A stretch of 64,000 bases of DNA from Sympetrum striolatum (taxonomy: Eukaryota; Arthropoda; Insecta; Odonata; Libellulidae), in the NCBI GenBank assembly GCA_947579665.1, contig OX388351.1:55994939-56058938 (forward strand), in the 5' to 3' direction. Position 1 is the stretch's first letter; each line of letters begins with the position of its first letter. The translations under genes were made by a program, and so were the position numbers. The notes beneath the pieces were generated by a model that was given only the letters and a program-made list of their open reading frames with translations, did no database searches and was not told the DNA's origin. Of the stretch, positions 25,401 to 37,640 are shown piece by piece.

Positions 25401-26546
25401 ATTTTCGTGTTTTTTGATGCACACAATAAAAGTTTTCAGGTGCATTTAAATAATACTAAATTACGTTATATCTATATTTATACTTGTCAAGAATTTTTTC
25501 CAGTATCTTCTTGAGAAATGATTAGATGTCAAGTTTCAAAACAAGTTCCAGCAGTTATTCAGTTATTGATAACATTTACTTTTTAATTTTTTATGATACC
25601 TACCGAGTGAGATGGGCAAGTAATTGAAGCCTACAGCTTTCTGTAGATTCCCCTTTTAGGTAAATTAATCACTCTAGGAGTAATATCTTAAATAAAATAT
25701 ATATCTCAAATGAAATTAATGTTACCAAGGAAAAACGGACTTGAAAAAAGTCTGACAGGGCCGGGAACCCTAACCCTTAACCCTTTCCTTATTTGAAATT
25801 AATGTTAATTATTCGGTGAGTAGAATGAAATACGTTTCATGACTATGGATTTTTTATCAATGGAAATCCAACATAATTTAGTTTTCCGCTTGAGTTTTTG
25901 TTGTCACCTTTGCAGACCATGTTTTTACGCTGTACATGCATCGTTATTATACGTTATCACCCCAAACCTCCATCAAAAATTAGAATTTAATAAACACATT
26001 TACCAAAATTGATGATATCAAATTGGTATACAAATTTAAAATATTAACTTTTAAATCAAACGATTTTAAAATTATCCTTTTCCATCTAATTACACGCATT
26101 GATGATTTTAAATGATGTACACCACGTGAAAAGGCAATCTTTTAAAATCTCAGTTTACTTTATTGCAAAAAAGAGCTTTGTAATAGTGTAAATTTGCGTT
26201 TATTTCCTCATTAAAATTAAAATTCGTGATTCACCGCAGTATGACAATGATAGCCTTGGATAATTGGTTATGTGCCGGAAAAAGTTTATTATGTGCACAA
26301 AATGAGTTCCAGCTGTTGCTTTCAGTGATTCCGTTGACGCTGTATTTACAAATTGCAATTTTCTCAAAAGAAATAACATCCAGACCAGCATATTTGAGTT
26401 TGTCAAACAATTAGGAACGAGACGTTTATTCTCTCTTATTTTATTCATTTTTTCTTTTAAAACAACATAAATAAGTAGAAAAATGTGGTTGCAATATGAT
26501 GTTTATTCAACTCTTAAGCACGCATGATGGAATTAATTCTAAAAAA
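22456..26546. other. unannotated stretch
   Basis: No gene. A strongly pyrimidine-rich tract runs at about 24120-24205. The telomere-like phrase accctaacccttaaccct at about 25768 is isolated and not a telomeric array. Confidence 0.4.
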
Positions 26547-27104
26547 ATCTGATGTGGCCAGCACATGACTTTCTCCATATATAAGATGTAAATATTTATC
26601 TACGACAGTAATTTCGAACTCTATATTCCATCAAAACTTGGAAGATGAGTGATTAATTTATATATTATTACCTTTGACGTCACAAACATTATAAATAATG
26701 TTTTTCGGGACAAGATCGATGGAAACCGATGAAATTGGCCATTCGCCCATAGAGCCCAGGGCGCCCACTAAGTACATAATCAGGAACTTCCGGTTTATCA
26801 TTATTTCATGAATAACTCCCAAACAATCAGTGATACAAAAATATGTTTCAAACAAACTTTATAGTAAATTTTATTTTCTAAAACTTTTATAAGAAATACA
26901 ATACACGTATATATCATATTTATAGAGATATTTTGAAAACCGGAAATGAGCTTTCATGAATGAAGCTCGACTTCCGGTAAACCGATTTACTCCAAAAACT
27001 AATCAACTCTGACAGCACACACCACAGTACTATACATGAAGTTTGGTATTGATACGACCGCTAGTTTTCACGTTAGAGCGCACACTAGCACACACACACA
27101 TACA

Positions 27105-27153
<49 letters not shown>

Positions 27154-27290
27154 ATACACAAGGACATCATTCCGAAAATGGTCAAAACGTGTTCTAGGGA
27201 CCCCAAAACATGTATTTCCGTTGAAATCTCGAAGTCAAATTTTTTCATGAAAACAATACTTTCTCTATACTTCGTATATGGAGAAAGTAA
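26547..27290 (+). mobile_element. DINE/Helentron-like non-autonomous element, copy B
   Basis: Plus-strand copy of the family. The 5' end is tctgatgtggccagcacatg followed by actttctccatatataagat. A 5' unique part (26590-26758), a single ~316-bp internal unit (26759-27074), the (CA)n run and the 3' block follow. The 3' hairpin is at 27258-27288 (actttctctatac-ttc-gtatatggagaaagt with one bulge), and the element stops at ggagaaagtaa. It is shorter than copies A and C by one internal unit. Confidence 0.7.
27087..27162. repeat. (CA)n microsatellite inside DINE-like copy B
   Basis: CA run with sparse TA and GA interruptions, at the conserved position before the 3' block gacatcattccgaaaatggt. Confidence 0.95.
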
Positions 27291-29737
27291 AAATTGGCGG
27301 TGAAAATACTGTTGTCCTTTATAATTGCTAAACTTAAACTTGAAGTTGTCTAGCTATAAGCCATTTTTCACCTTAGCTTCATAGCAACGGTGTCAAAACT
27401 GTGGCCTACAGGACGCAAGCGACTTTTCCCTAATTTTAGCTGCTAATTCTCTACTGAAAGCACGCACAATTTCCTATTCTGAATCTTAAAAACTGAAATG
27501 AACAAAGTATATTTTCCAAGTAATTTAAATTTAAGGAGCTTTGCAAGAAAATTTGCCATCTTCTGTTTTTATAATCATTAAGGTTATTTTACTTCGAAGT
27601 TCATTGTACGAGTCTTGCATTATCTTTGTAATACGTAATGTGGTTTAGTGAAAGAAAAGCTTTTAAAACCTTGTTTTTACATCAACTGTGTTTACTATTG
27701 GTGCATATTTTAAGACATAGGGTGCAAACATATAAACAAACGTTACACATTTGCATTGAGTAACTAAAATGTTAGTCGAAAATTTAATATTTGCATGGAT
27801 AAACTATCGGAATAGTGATACAATGTGGCTAAGAATAATATATTTTGTAAAATTGTATTTTGTATAAAAAATATTAAGTTTCATTATTTTGATAACAAAA
27901 ATATGTTTATATAAAATAAAATTGTGGTATTCCTTCTGTAACATATTAATTAAGTGAAAAAATGTCACAAATTTACGAAAGGCTATAATATTGCAAGAAT
28001 AAAATTACAAATAAATTTGTGGGAAAAAGTTTTTGTAAATTTATTCTTAGTATCCTACTGATATTGGTTCCCACTCAGTAAAGCTTGCCAAAGTTGATTT
28101 TATTGCATAAAACTGTTTATTCGCCAACAGATTTCAACTGGTACAATCATCATCAGGTAAAATATTAAACTTTTGTAGAAAAGACCTTTTACATTATAAA
28201 ACGAACCAATTGTAACCGGTCGGCATATAATTTGTTTCGGGAAAACTTTAGTGTTTTTATATCTTTCAGCATAATTCTCCATCAAGTAAGGGTAAGTCAC
28301 ATGAATTGTAAAATGAACAAACAATGGCAACACATATAAAACGCTAGTCTATGGTTGGAACACAGCCCATGTTCACAAACACCGATGTCAGCGGGTAAAT
28401 CAAGACTTCCTGCCCAAACGTCAAAAGCGATGGAATTCAATTCAACCCGCCGAATAATCCCCAAAAATATCTGTTAACCTTTTCCGATAAAATGGGCACG
28501 GGAGACTTTCGTCACGGCCCATCGCAGACCAATAATCCGCATTAAAAACACGTACTCGTTATTGTGCGCGGGAAACGAAGCGTGGCGAAGCACGAATCCG
28601 CACGCTTAAATGAGGAATCGGATCCGTTAGGGCGTGCTAAACCCGAGCAGGTGAGGATATTCATAAGGCATTATGGGAATAACCGAGCTGGACAACGGGT
28701 GAGAGTGACTGCGAGAGATGAAAGGGAAAGAAGAAGCATTCCAGAGAGAGGAAAATACTAAATTTGATCATTTGAATGGGGAATCAGAAGAAAGGTAGAA
28801 GAAGGTGCAGGGAGGGGAAGGGTGAAAGGGAGAGAGTTAAGCCTTTTAATGCCCTCACAAAGGAATCTTGTGATCCGGTCGCTGCGGGTATTTAAGCCCT
28901 GATGAATTGGCCCGTGATAATAGTGGACATCATGTGCTTAAAACGTAGCCGATTGGGATTAAGTGATCAAGTCCGTCGAATTTTAATGAATAATTAACTA
29001 TTTAACGTCTGTTTCATTCATTATTTGGGGAGGATATCGTCGTGGGAGCACGTATATTGTTTTACAGCGTTCGGGGAGCCGATGAAGTATGAATTTGGGA
29101 ATTTGATGGCGTTAGGGAGCGAGGATGTAATGATGCTTAATTTAATTCACAAATACGCCCGGGTTATTGAATTGATATCGAATTTTATACTCTCATTAAT
29201 TTTGAAAATGTAGCGGATATCGCTTCGGATGCTTTTTGCCTCCAAATAAGACGTAATATTGAGAGCGTCGGTGCTTGCATAAATTTGTAAAATGTGATGT
29301 TCAATAATTTAGAACATGTTGCTTCGATAAAACTAGCTTCTCGACTTATAAGTTGAGTTAGAGTCATAAACTTCCCCTAGTATTAGCATAAAATCGTGTC
29401 TTTCCTGGAATAAAAGTGCACTAGACTGTATTATTGAAGCAATAACAACTAAATAGCAATAGCAATTGCTATTTCCTTTTCTCTGTGCGGTATTAATGAT
29501 ATAAATCATACAAGTTAGCTTTCCGTATTAATGGGAACATTTTAAATGTTGTTTTCATATATACACCATAATATACCTTTAACATGTGCTTTTTAAGTCT
29601 TTTTCACCCTCAGGATTTTTAAAACTCGTAAAATTAGAAGTAATTCAATTATTTACGGCCATAAAGCGCTTGTAGCAATACAATGACAAAAGAAAAAGGT
29701 TTCTGCAATAGTTTTTGATAATCGAAAGCAATATTGG
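27291..29737. other. unannotated stretch with GC-rich island
   Basis: 27300-28080 is AT-rich without features. 28370-28900 is CpG-bearing and GC-richer, but shows no recognised protein. A hammerhead-like motif lies at 28105-28165. Confidence 0.4.
28105..28165 (-). other. hammerhead-ribozyme-like core, possibly from a retroelement
   Basis: The minus strand reads ctgatga, 14 nt, gaaa, then a short hairpin ctgtt-ggcgaata-aacag followed by tt. CUGAUGA-stem II-GAAA-stem III is the hammerhead core order, and degraded versions occur in Penelope-like elements and related repeats of arthropods. Here stem II pairs only weakly through G.U pairs, and a full stem I is not evident. It is at best a decayed copy. 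Confidence 0.25.
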
Positions 29738-29773
<36 letters not shown>

Positions 29774-30075
29774 GGACTTTATTCGGGCGAGATTGAGACT
29801 AGAAAGTCTCTTCTTACACCTAACCCATCGTCTTATGCGAAACAGAAGGAAAGAGATAGTTTGCAAAAGTACACGAAGAAAACTAGTATGTGGATTTTTA
29901 AAAAACCTAAGCTGAGGGCTCAGGAAAAAAATTTCCACTGCAGGAAAACACTCACAGGAAGGGGAGTGTGAAAAACCTGCGGAATCTACAATAGAAAATT
30001 ATATTTTGATGAAGGAGAAAGAAAAGGGTTATGATAGACAGGCAGTGAAAATATAAAAATTGTACAAAAAGAAAG
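29738..30075 (-). mobile_element. LINE with (TAA)n tail: 3' UTR copy
   Basis: A perfect (TAA)n run (29741-29772) is followed by the antisense of the LINE 3' end: gggcgagattgagactagaa, gtctcttcttacacctaacc, the ccactgcaggaaaacactca block and a gtgtgaaaaacctgcggaa block. All match 50842-51040. No coding part is present, so this is a strongly 5'-truncated insertion. Confidence 0.85.
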
Positions 30076-30393
30076 AAATTCGGTATATCGGCGATACTAC
30101 TGCTAAATTCTCATGAAATCTATGCTAATCCCATTTTTTCATCGATGAATACTTTTTCTAGCAAATCTAAGCGTGTTTATGAAAACTTACCTAACATACG
30201 AAAACCTTAATACTTGTCGATAGAAGTTCAATTATTTTACCTATGCGACTCGGTGTTGTACATTTTTCATGCTTATATAATGCATTTTTTATGAAATATG
30301 CATTTAATAGTGGAATTAAACAATTCTGAATTGTAATGAATTATTCTTACAATTAGTTTCACATTAAACTATATGATTTTCTCAGCTGATGTA
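30076..30393. other. unannotated stretch
   Basis: AT-rich, nothing recognised. Confidence 0.4.
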
Positions 30394-30505
30394 CAGTGGG
30401 GGAAACAATTATCGCAACACCAGTTGGCGTCAGAGCGCGGATTACGTGGAAACTAACTGAAATCACTCTAACTCCGACAATTCGGCAACTCTGTATAGAG
30501 GCAGT
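30394..30505. repeat. Tc1-like terminal inverted repeat, left
   Basis: Begins with cagtgggggaaacaattatc followed by gcaacacc, preceded by the TA of gtacag, as in Tc1-family ends. It is inverted to 37922-38033. After the first 30 bp the similarity weakens but continues (caccagt, gaaact, ggcaac) to roughly 110 bp. Confidence 0.65.
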
Positions 30506-32030
30506 AAAACCGGGAATATTCAAAGTCCATACGAATGGAAAATAGACTTTTAGTTTCGTTTTTATATGCAGAAATTTAAGACTCACCTTCGCGAGATTTC
30601 CAAGTAGGAAATTTGCTTTGCCTCATTGTCTTCATTTTTTGCCATTTATTATTCAAAGTCAGTTGCGATAAAAATAGTTATGTAGAATGTCAATATAATA
30701 CACTGGGAGATAGTAACAAACAAGATTGTTTGATAGCGAAATATCAGACGTTAAAATGAACATTTTGAGGTATTATTTCGAGAATTAAAGGTCTAAATAC
30801 TAGAATTGTGATGGAATTGAATTCTTGCAAAGAGAATTCAACACTTAAAAATTCGAATTCAGAAACCACTAAGATGCGTCCTATTCTTACCTTTCTATTT
30901 TCTCTCGAGCAGTGTAGTTTTCCACTGCTTAAGGTATTAAAAATATCCCTTCGATGAATCCAATCTAATCCGTGTGTTGAAGGAGTTCAACTTTTCCAAG
31001 AGCTTTTTAGCAATTAACGTTTTGACAGGAATTGTCATCACTATTATTAACTTTTAAATAGTGGAATCGGTAATCAACAATTATCAACTCTATCAGGCTA
31101 TATATAATAGGGAGTAATATTTGTGTAATAACAAATGGTGTTTCTCATGAGACATCAATGCACTTTAACCATACTGACTGAAAAAATATAATAAATTGCA
31201 ACGGTACCACATCTCTATTGATGTTACAGTCATTCATCACACCACTAATACGATTTTCCTCTTCAGTGAGTGTATTACTCTACAACAGTTAATTTCAATT
31301 TAATTTATCCAGAGCTGTAATATATTTGATTAATGAGCTAGAATGCAATCTAAATTATACCAACAATTGGAATCTTTAATGCAAATAAAAAATGATGATT
31401 CGAATGTCCGATAATCAATCATTAGATGTTCCGTACTCGCCTCGTAGTGTAAACATAATCACACACTTTCGACGAATTACAGGTGCCCCACAGATTTTAC
31501 ACTGTAGAACGGGCCACACTTACGAAAATACTTGTGGCAGCATAATCTAAACTTGTATTAAGTTTCCAAGAGGCCGGTATTCACTTCTCTACTTTCTCCG
31601 TAGCGATGAATAAAATTTTCCGCTTCCAATTTGATCATCTTGATTTCCGTATGTTAAAATACTTCTCAAGGTTACTTAGATCCATATATTAGACACCATA
31701 CTCAGCTATTGTTCGCTGATTTTACTAAAATTTGTGTGCACTTTACGGACTCTTCCGAAACACTCCCAACCCCTCTCCCTCCATGAAGACCGTAGTTTAA
31801 ATGTCGTTTGCTACGTTGTTTTGCGGTTTAGATGCGAATAGAATAGAGAATAGAGCGAATATACGCAGACAAAGTTATTCTTTAATTTAGCAGTAGAAAT
31901 AGTTACTAACGCCCACTTAAATAAGCAAAAGGGTGGGCATGAGCTTAGCCCCAAAACATAGAAAAATTGCAATGGTGAAAAAGAAAAATTCACTTAAAAA
32001 AAAGATAAAGGTTATTCGAAAAAGAAAACC
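30506..32030. other. unannotated stretch between Tc1-like ends
   Basis: No Tc1 transposase motif could be read. AT-rich. Confidence 0.4.
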
Positions 32031-32038
32031 ATGTTTTA

Positions 32039-32830
32039 ATGTGCGAACCGAGAGATCTAAAAATAATAATAGTAAATTGCAAGAGCTTACGTAATAAACA
32101 GGTGGAAGTCTTTAACATTACGATGAGAACTTGCGCGGAAATCATTCTAGAAAGATTTGGTTACGCGAGGATATTACTCAAAGTGAGATATTTCCCCCAA
32201 TTATGTGATATACTGAAAATATGACTATGTAAATCTAGTGATAGAGGTTTTATAGCAGTATGGACTCATTTAATTAGTAAGCGCGATGAATTAGTAGAAA
32301 ATAGCAGGAGCGAAATCATTTGGTGCTCGATTCAAAGACAAAACGGAAGTAAGATTAATGTTTGTTCTTTGTGTAGTCCTCCCGATGAAAAAATAGGTTG
32401 TATTGTTGATTTATCCGAGGCCTTACATAAAAATTTCGAGAAAATAAAAGATCCAATCATCGCCGTAGGAAGAGATTTTTACCTAACCAATATTCATTGG
32501 GATAATCTAAAATTCTCCAGCACTAGCAGTTGGAAAAAAATTCACGAAATACATCTTACTTTTTCGTTGCATGCTTTAGATAAGGTAAATATGACTAAAA
32601 CTCGAACGAATCGTGCGAGGCAAGGTATCAATTTAGATTTACTAGCCACTTCCCAACCACAAATAATAACTAGCCTCGCTGTAGTTGACGGTACAGTCAG
32701 ACCATGATGTCATAATGGCAGGCATGAAAGTAGTAGCGGTTAGATCTCTTAAGCCGGTGAGGCAAGTGTATGTAATTCGCAAAGCAATTATTTCTGAGTT
32801 TAAGGTTTTATTTGAACGAAGGCTTGGATA
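32039..32830 (+). pseudogene. LINE apurinic-type endonuclease domain remnant
   Basis: The product would nick target DNA for reverse transcription. Motifs seen: LKIIIVNCKSLRNKQVE (usual start N.RSLRNK), then YSPPDE-like as CSPPDEKI, PIIAVGRDFYLTNIHWDN (usual GGDFN; the aspartate stays but N is replaced by Y), a conserved KIHEIHLTFSLHALDKVN segment, LDLLATSQPQIITSL, and SDHDVI at about 32697-32714. The SDHDVI histidine motif lies one base out of frame with the preceding part. A stop after the first 61 codons and this frameshift disable it. Confidence 0.85.
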
Positions 32831-32929
32831 ATTTTTTACGCTTTTCGGGTGAAAATACAGTAAACGATAGTTTGGTAGAGTTTCTACGGATAATCAAAGT
32901 AGATTTAGTTAAATATGTTCCGTCTAAAC

Positions 32930-34370
32930 AGTAGGTGAGACGAGGAAGAAGTTTGAATCGTTGCATAGGAGTCATTCACTCGCGATTGAGAAAACTTAAA
33001 CCGTGCGGTGAGATCCATGAGCTTGGTGATCAAAACTATAGAAAAGTGCAAAAGCTATTTGAGGAAGGATCACGAAAAGAATACCAGGAATATAGATCTC
33101 GAACCCTGTTAAAATCACTAGTTGGCGATTAGAAAGAATTTTGGTCATAAGTGTGAGAGACTCGTGGTGGTCAGTTTTCTATGTCTAGCTTTATCAGCGA
33201 AGAGGGAATTGCCTTAAATAAATCGGCAGAAATAGCTAACTTACTTAATCCGTACTTCCAGAAATGTTTCTAATAAGATGATGGTCGAGTTAACGATTCT
33301 ACTTCGCGCATTGATTCGGAGATGATTTCCATAGAGATATAAGCTGATGCTAGTGGAAATTCACTGCAACAGATTGATAGGAAATTGTAGTAGTAGTAGT
33401 ATTGTTAAAAGTGCTTCGACAGCTTAGGTCATTTCGCACATTGGATCCCACCGATAGGAAATTCTATCAGAAATCAATTAATGAGGGTACTGTCCCAATG
33501 TCGTGGAAGAAATTAAACGTCACTCCGGGGCCTAAGAATGATCAGATTATTATGGGTAATTTTCGTTAACTTCGAATTTCTGCAAAATAATGGAGCATAT
33601 TATAGCAAGCTCTATTATTCAGTTTCTTACCATAAAGATAGGAATCATTCGGATCCAACACGGATTCCATAAAGATAAATCTTGTAAGACGCACCTAGAG
33701 TTTTTTGTGAATGATGTATATAAAGCTTAAGGATGTTAGATATCATCCAAAAACGTTATTTCCACGCAGCAACAAATTTCGCGACAACCCTTAGTGTTAG
33801 TGTGCCACACAAAATATCTAAGTGTCACGTTTAGCTGTAGTTTATCTTTGAAAGAACATATTGGAGATGCGATAGGAAAAGTGAATCGAATGCAAAGATT
33901 AACTAGTAGATCGTTGAGGGGATGCTCATCGTGTTTCAAAGAAAAAAACTCATATTCCTCTTATTCAACCTAGCCAAACGAGAAAATACTGTTTCGCGAT
34001 TACACTGATTATAACTTTTGTATTACAGTTCGTGTACGGAATTTGCTTGATTGGTTGTACACGATACGATTTGTACAGAATTGCCATGATAAAACGGTGA
34101 GTGTTACTCAGATGTTGCAGTACGCGGGATGGTAATCATTAAGAGATAGAAGACTAATTCAAAGGATAAATTTACTAAGTAAATTCAGAAAAATTAGGTT
34201 CTCAAATGATGCAATCGGTATAATGCGACCTTCCTGTTGATGTGGGCCGCTCTGATACTGCGAGGAAGATTAGAGAAATAAATGCTAGAAGGAATCGTAT
34301 CAAGAATTCATTTTTTCCGCGCATGATACGCAAAAGAAATTGATTAGGAAAATAGAGTTAAGATGCCTGT
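32930..34370 (+). pseudogene. LINE linker, partial RT and C-terminal remnant
   Basis: Readable pieces in order: RKLKPCGEIHELGDQNYRKV, then QKLFEEGSRKEYQEYRSRT and LLKSLVGD (linker); SFISEEGIALNKSAEIANLL; INEGTVPMSWKKLNVTP (start of RT); IRIQHGF-like block near 33650; KTHLEFFVNDVYKA. After the deletion: VSRLAV-type segment, KEHIGDAIGKVNRMQRL, a WxSLRDRRL block, and RNRIKNSFFPRMIRKRN near the end, matching the usual SFFPRTIREWN. It is disabled by stops and by loss of the RT active site. Confidence 0.8.
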
Positions 34371-34412
34371 TTCCCCTGCCACACGCCGAAAGGCGGATTG
34401 AAGGGGTCTTAC

Positions 34413-35559
34413 ATAGACATATTTTTATGGTGTTTCTGTGCTGTCGACATTTTAACTTAATAATCAGAATATATCGTATTTATAAAACAACATATAATTT
34501 AAGAGGAAAAATTCATCCGTCTCCGCTACGATTGGTCTTCGGTTTCCATCAAAGTAACTGGGTTGTCCAAATTGTAGTGCTACCTCCAAAATACTTACGT
34601 TTCAATATCATCTCCTAAATCACTACTACTAATTTATTTCTTCTCACATTCAATAACTGTTAAAGGAATTTTTAATTAACCTTCCTTTGATTTAAAAAAA
34701 CACTCAAAGGCACCCGAAATTAATATTTACAATGATAAAAACCTTACACCTTGAGAAATAATGATAATGTAAGAGAAATTGGCCCTATCAAAACTGGAAA
34801 TCCAAATATCATTGAGGATAATTATTCACCATTATTATTCAATTATTCATTTTACAAACTAAAATCTCAAAAAGGTTTTAATTTTGCCACATAACCGTGA
34901 ATATATCCTAGTTTTCTACGCATTTTAGGTTTTTTAAGAATTTAACATATCTTTTATCATGTAGCGTGCATGAATATACCGGCCCTGAAATGTAGAAATG
35001 TTTTCACTCTTTCTACTGTCTATAACCCTCTCCCTCATACACAAATCCTGGCTGCGCCCCTGCGACAAAGCAATCATTAATTATCATCTGTATATTCATG
35101 TCCACATCCGATAGAATCCGTAGATTCTTACTCATAGATGATTATGAAAAAATGTCAGCTCCGCCATAGACTTCCATCCCCGTAATGTTACTCAAATTTC
35201 ATGTTTTTAATAGAAGGAGACTATTTAACATAATTTAGAGCAAGTGGAAAATATTTATATGTATTGGTATTTCTCTCAGACTCGGTAACAGTGTGCACTT
35301 ATACACTATGATTAATAATCGAGAACTACAATGGAATTAATAAAAATATAGGATGATTAATAATATATCCATTCTCCTTCATTCTCCTCCATATGATTCA
35401 GCCTCCGAGACACAGAGTTAACCACTTCTTTATTGGAATTCGCTCCAGGTGAGACCGACGGAAGCTCATCGAAAGCTTTATCGGTTCAGAACCTAAAGAC
35501 GAAGTAAATGAAATTTTAGTGCAACTAAAGACCTAATCGCGATCTCCGAGAAGCATCGA
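34413..35559. other. unannotated stretch
   Basis: No recognised element. 35390-35560 could be the upstream part of the following LINE relic, but I cannot read protein motifs there. Confidence 0.4.
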
Positions 35560-35705
35560 CAAAACGTTACAGGGAAGTAATCACAAAACATTACTTTTGG
35601 TCGCTTTTTTCCCCGGACAATTAGAGAGGCTGATAGAGTAGATTAGTTGATGATGGTGTTATTACAACCCCTGCCATACCCATCTGGCAGCTCGCGGGGT
35701 ATATA
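35560..35705 (+). mobile_element. LINE 3' end relic, variant tail
   Basis: A GRFFPG-type reading at about 35600 resembles the RFFPRTI terminus of LINE ORF2. It is followed by ggtgttattacaacccctgc, catacccatctggcagctcg and cggggtatat. This is the plus-strand counterpart of 18440-18590. Confidence 0.5.
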
Positions 35706-37404
35706 TTTCAATCTAAATCTATATAATTGGTTTGGAACTACCGCCGAGAAAATTGGAAACTGTGAACCAGCAAATTGTCCTGGTTGTAGACGAACAATTA
35801 ATAATAATATGCATAAGAATGTCAATAGTTCTCAAGGCTTTTTTTTTAAGCGTAAAAATGAAAAAGATTCGCTTGCGCGGTCTGCTGGTTGTCCGTCTAT
35901 CGACGTGAAGACCTAAATGAAGAAATAGTCGCCAATAAGTCTGAGTAAGTAAGCCCGAGCTCCTTGCCTTACGACCGGTTTGTTGTTGCGAGTGACGCAT
36001 AGGCTTTCGAAAATCCTCTGCACTGAAAGCCGAAGGTTCATCGTGCTTCGGGAAATCAGGAGGCCCTGTCAAATACCTCTAATTGTGGAAAATGAGTAAA
36101 AGAATTGTCTTTCAGCGAACGACCTCGAATCCTTGGTAGAAGAGGAATTTTCACTGACACACGAAACATTTTCTTGACCGACAATTGGTGATGAATCGGT
36201 TCCGCATCTTTCATGTCCAATGGTTATTTTTCCATAATGAATTGCATCTCTCTGGCAAATATGTATATTCATTACAGGGGCGTATAAATATATGTGGAAA
36301 TCATATCTTACATTCGTTCATTTCCCGAACAAGACAAGTTTAAGATAAAAAACTCATTTAACTTAAGCGGAATTCGAGCTCGTGCCCTTCCTATGCCAAT
36401 AACATGTGTCAGACAGCTGCAAAATCACCTCTTAATTAGCAACTAGTTATATTTATGACACTTCCCAACAAACTGAGAAGTCCATTTTAGCAGCTTATTA
36501 ATAGTTTTATGATGGCAGCATAATCCTGGATAATTACTTTATAAAGTCAGACGTTCATAAAATACGTATCAGTACTAAAAACTTGGGTTGTTTATTAGGA
36601 AGTCTTTGTTTACTAAAATACGCTAATATAATAATATTATTTGGGAATATTTTTACAAGTGCAATAACATCTAATTTCCTTAGCACCATGGTGAGGAAGG
36701 AGCTTTGAATTAGCCAGAGGATTGTTTCTACTGGGCGACTGTAAAATGAGGGTCCTGAGTCTAGCTGATATAGGCTTGAAAAGGAAAAATATACCTTGCA
36801 CCTGCAATACTTGCTTTGAAAGTGCTCGACATATGGTTAAAGCTTTTCCGCTCGAGGTAATGCATTTCAACGTTTGTTTTGTATTGGAGCCTGCAATACT
36901 TTGAAGGGATCAACTTGTGGTTAAAGACTCTCCTCGCGAATTATCAAAGCCTTAATGCATTTCTACGTGAATTTCTCCGCGCGAAGGCAACACAATTGAC
37001 TAATGACCAAGGTCACCGAACTCCCTGTTACAAAATGTAAGACAAGTCCGATATATGCGCAGAAATTGTTCGGTTTTTATGAAATCATGTTTGTTTTAAC
37101 TTTGGAATTGGTATTTTTCCTTTTAACTCCGGACGGACAATGATTTCATGTATTCTAGGTGACAAATGGTGTATATAAATTTATATTACGAATTTCCTTC
37201 GTCTGCATGATTAAGTTGGGGAAAAATTATGTTCCGTAGACAAAATACAAATTTTACATTGTGTCATAGTTAGCAACTCAGTAATCGCTCTAACGACTTC
37301 TCGAATTCTAATTGCTGAATTGAAAACATAAGACTTGTAATCAAAAATCCTCCTCGGAATGTTTATCACAAATAATGAATATCCTATGTTTGAACTGGAC
37401 GTTT
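35706..37404. other. unannotated stretch with a degenerate duplication
   Basis: No gene. About 36803-36871 and 36891-36972 are similar to each other: ctgcaatact, then tggttaaag, cttttccgctcg or ctctcctcgcg, and aatgcatttc. This gives a degenerate tandem duplication of roughly 90 bp. Confidence 0.4.
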
Positions 37405-37640
37405 GAAGAATTACATTTACATTAATATCCAGCAGGCAGCCGTAAGACGTATGTTGGAGTGAGAAACCAAACTAACAAAATAACGCCTTATTAGCGCACA
37501 AATTATCCAGGAAAAGAGACCATTATAGGCCATCTGTTCTCGCTATAATCTCGCAGAACATCATTTTCCTCTAGACTCCAAGATTCTCGTTCTCTAAAGG
37601 TGAGAATCACCACATCGCGTATTCCTACTCCAATCCCACT
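37405..37640 (-). pseudogene. possible LINE-derived relic with LRDYSENRWPI box
   Basis: Minus strand. From about 37640 downwards an open frame reads ILTFRERESWSLEENDVL, then RDYSENRWPIMVSFPG and a stop. Further down the sequence ends gctggatattaatgtaaatg, reminiscent of the GTAGAT-type LINE tail. A 32-bp part (37524-37555) is 31/32 identical, inverted, to 50084-50115, where the same box reads LRDYSEDRWPI. The protein family is not recognised; assignment to a LINE rests on the tail only. Confidence 0.3.

Larger units (their letters stand above)
32031..34412 (+). mobile_element. LINE (same family as 14632-16325), near-complete but internally deleted
   Basis: It carries an endonuclease domain, a linker, part of the reverse transcriptase, a C-terminal segment and the 3' end (cctgccacacgccgaaaggc ... 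cttacatagacat). The RT catalytic core (VPQGSVLGP and FADD blocks) is missing: the reading jumps near 33715-33770 from the KTHLEFFVNDVYKA region to the part that normally follows FADD. Frameshifts and stops are scattered throughout. It sits between the two Tc1-like ends. Confidence 0.85.

Noticed and set aside
25765..25790. accctaacccttaaccct as telomeric repeat
   Set aside because: Only two or three irregular units, and not the TTAGG repeat expected for insects.
35719..36072. 117-codon minus-strand frame
   Set aside because: No recognised motif; it overlaps the end of a LINE relic and looks like a chance frame.
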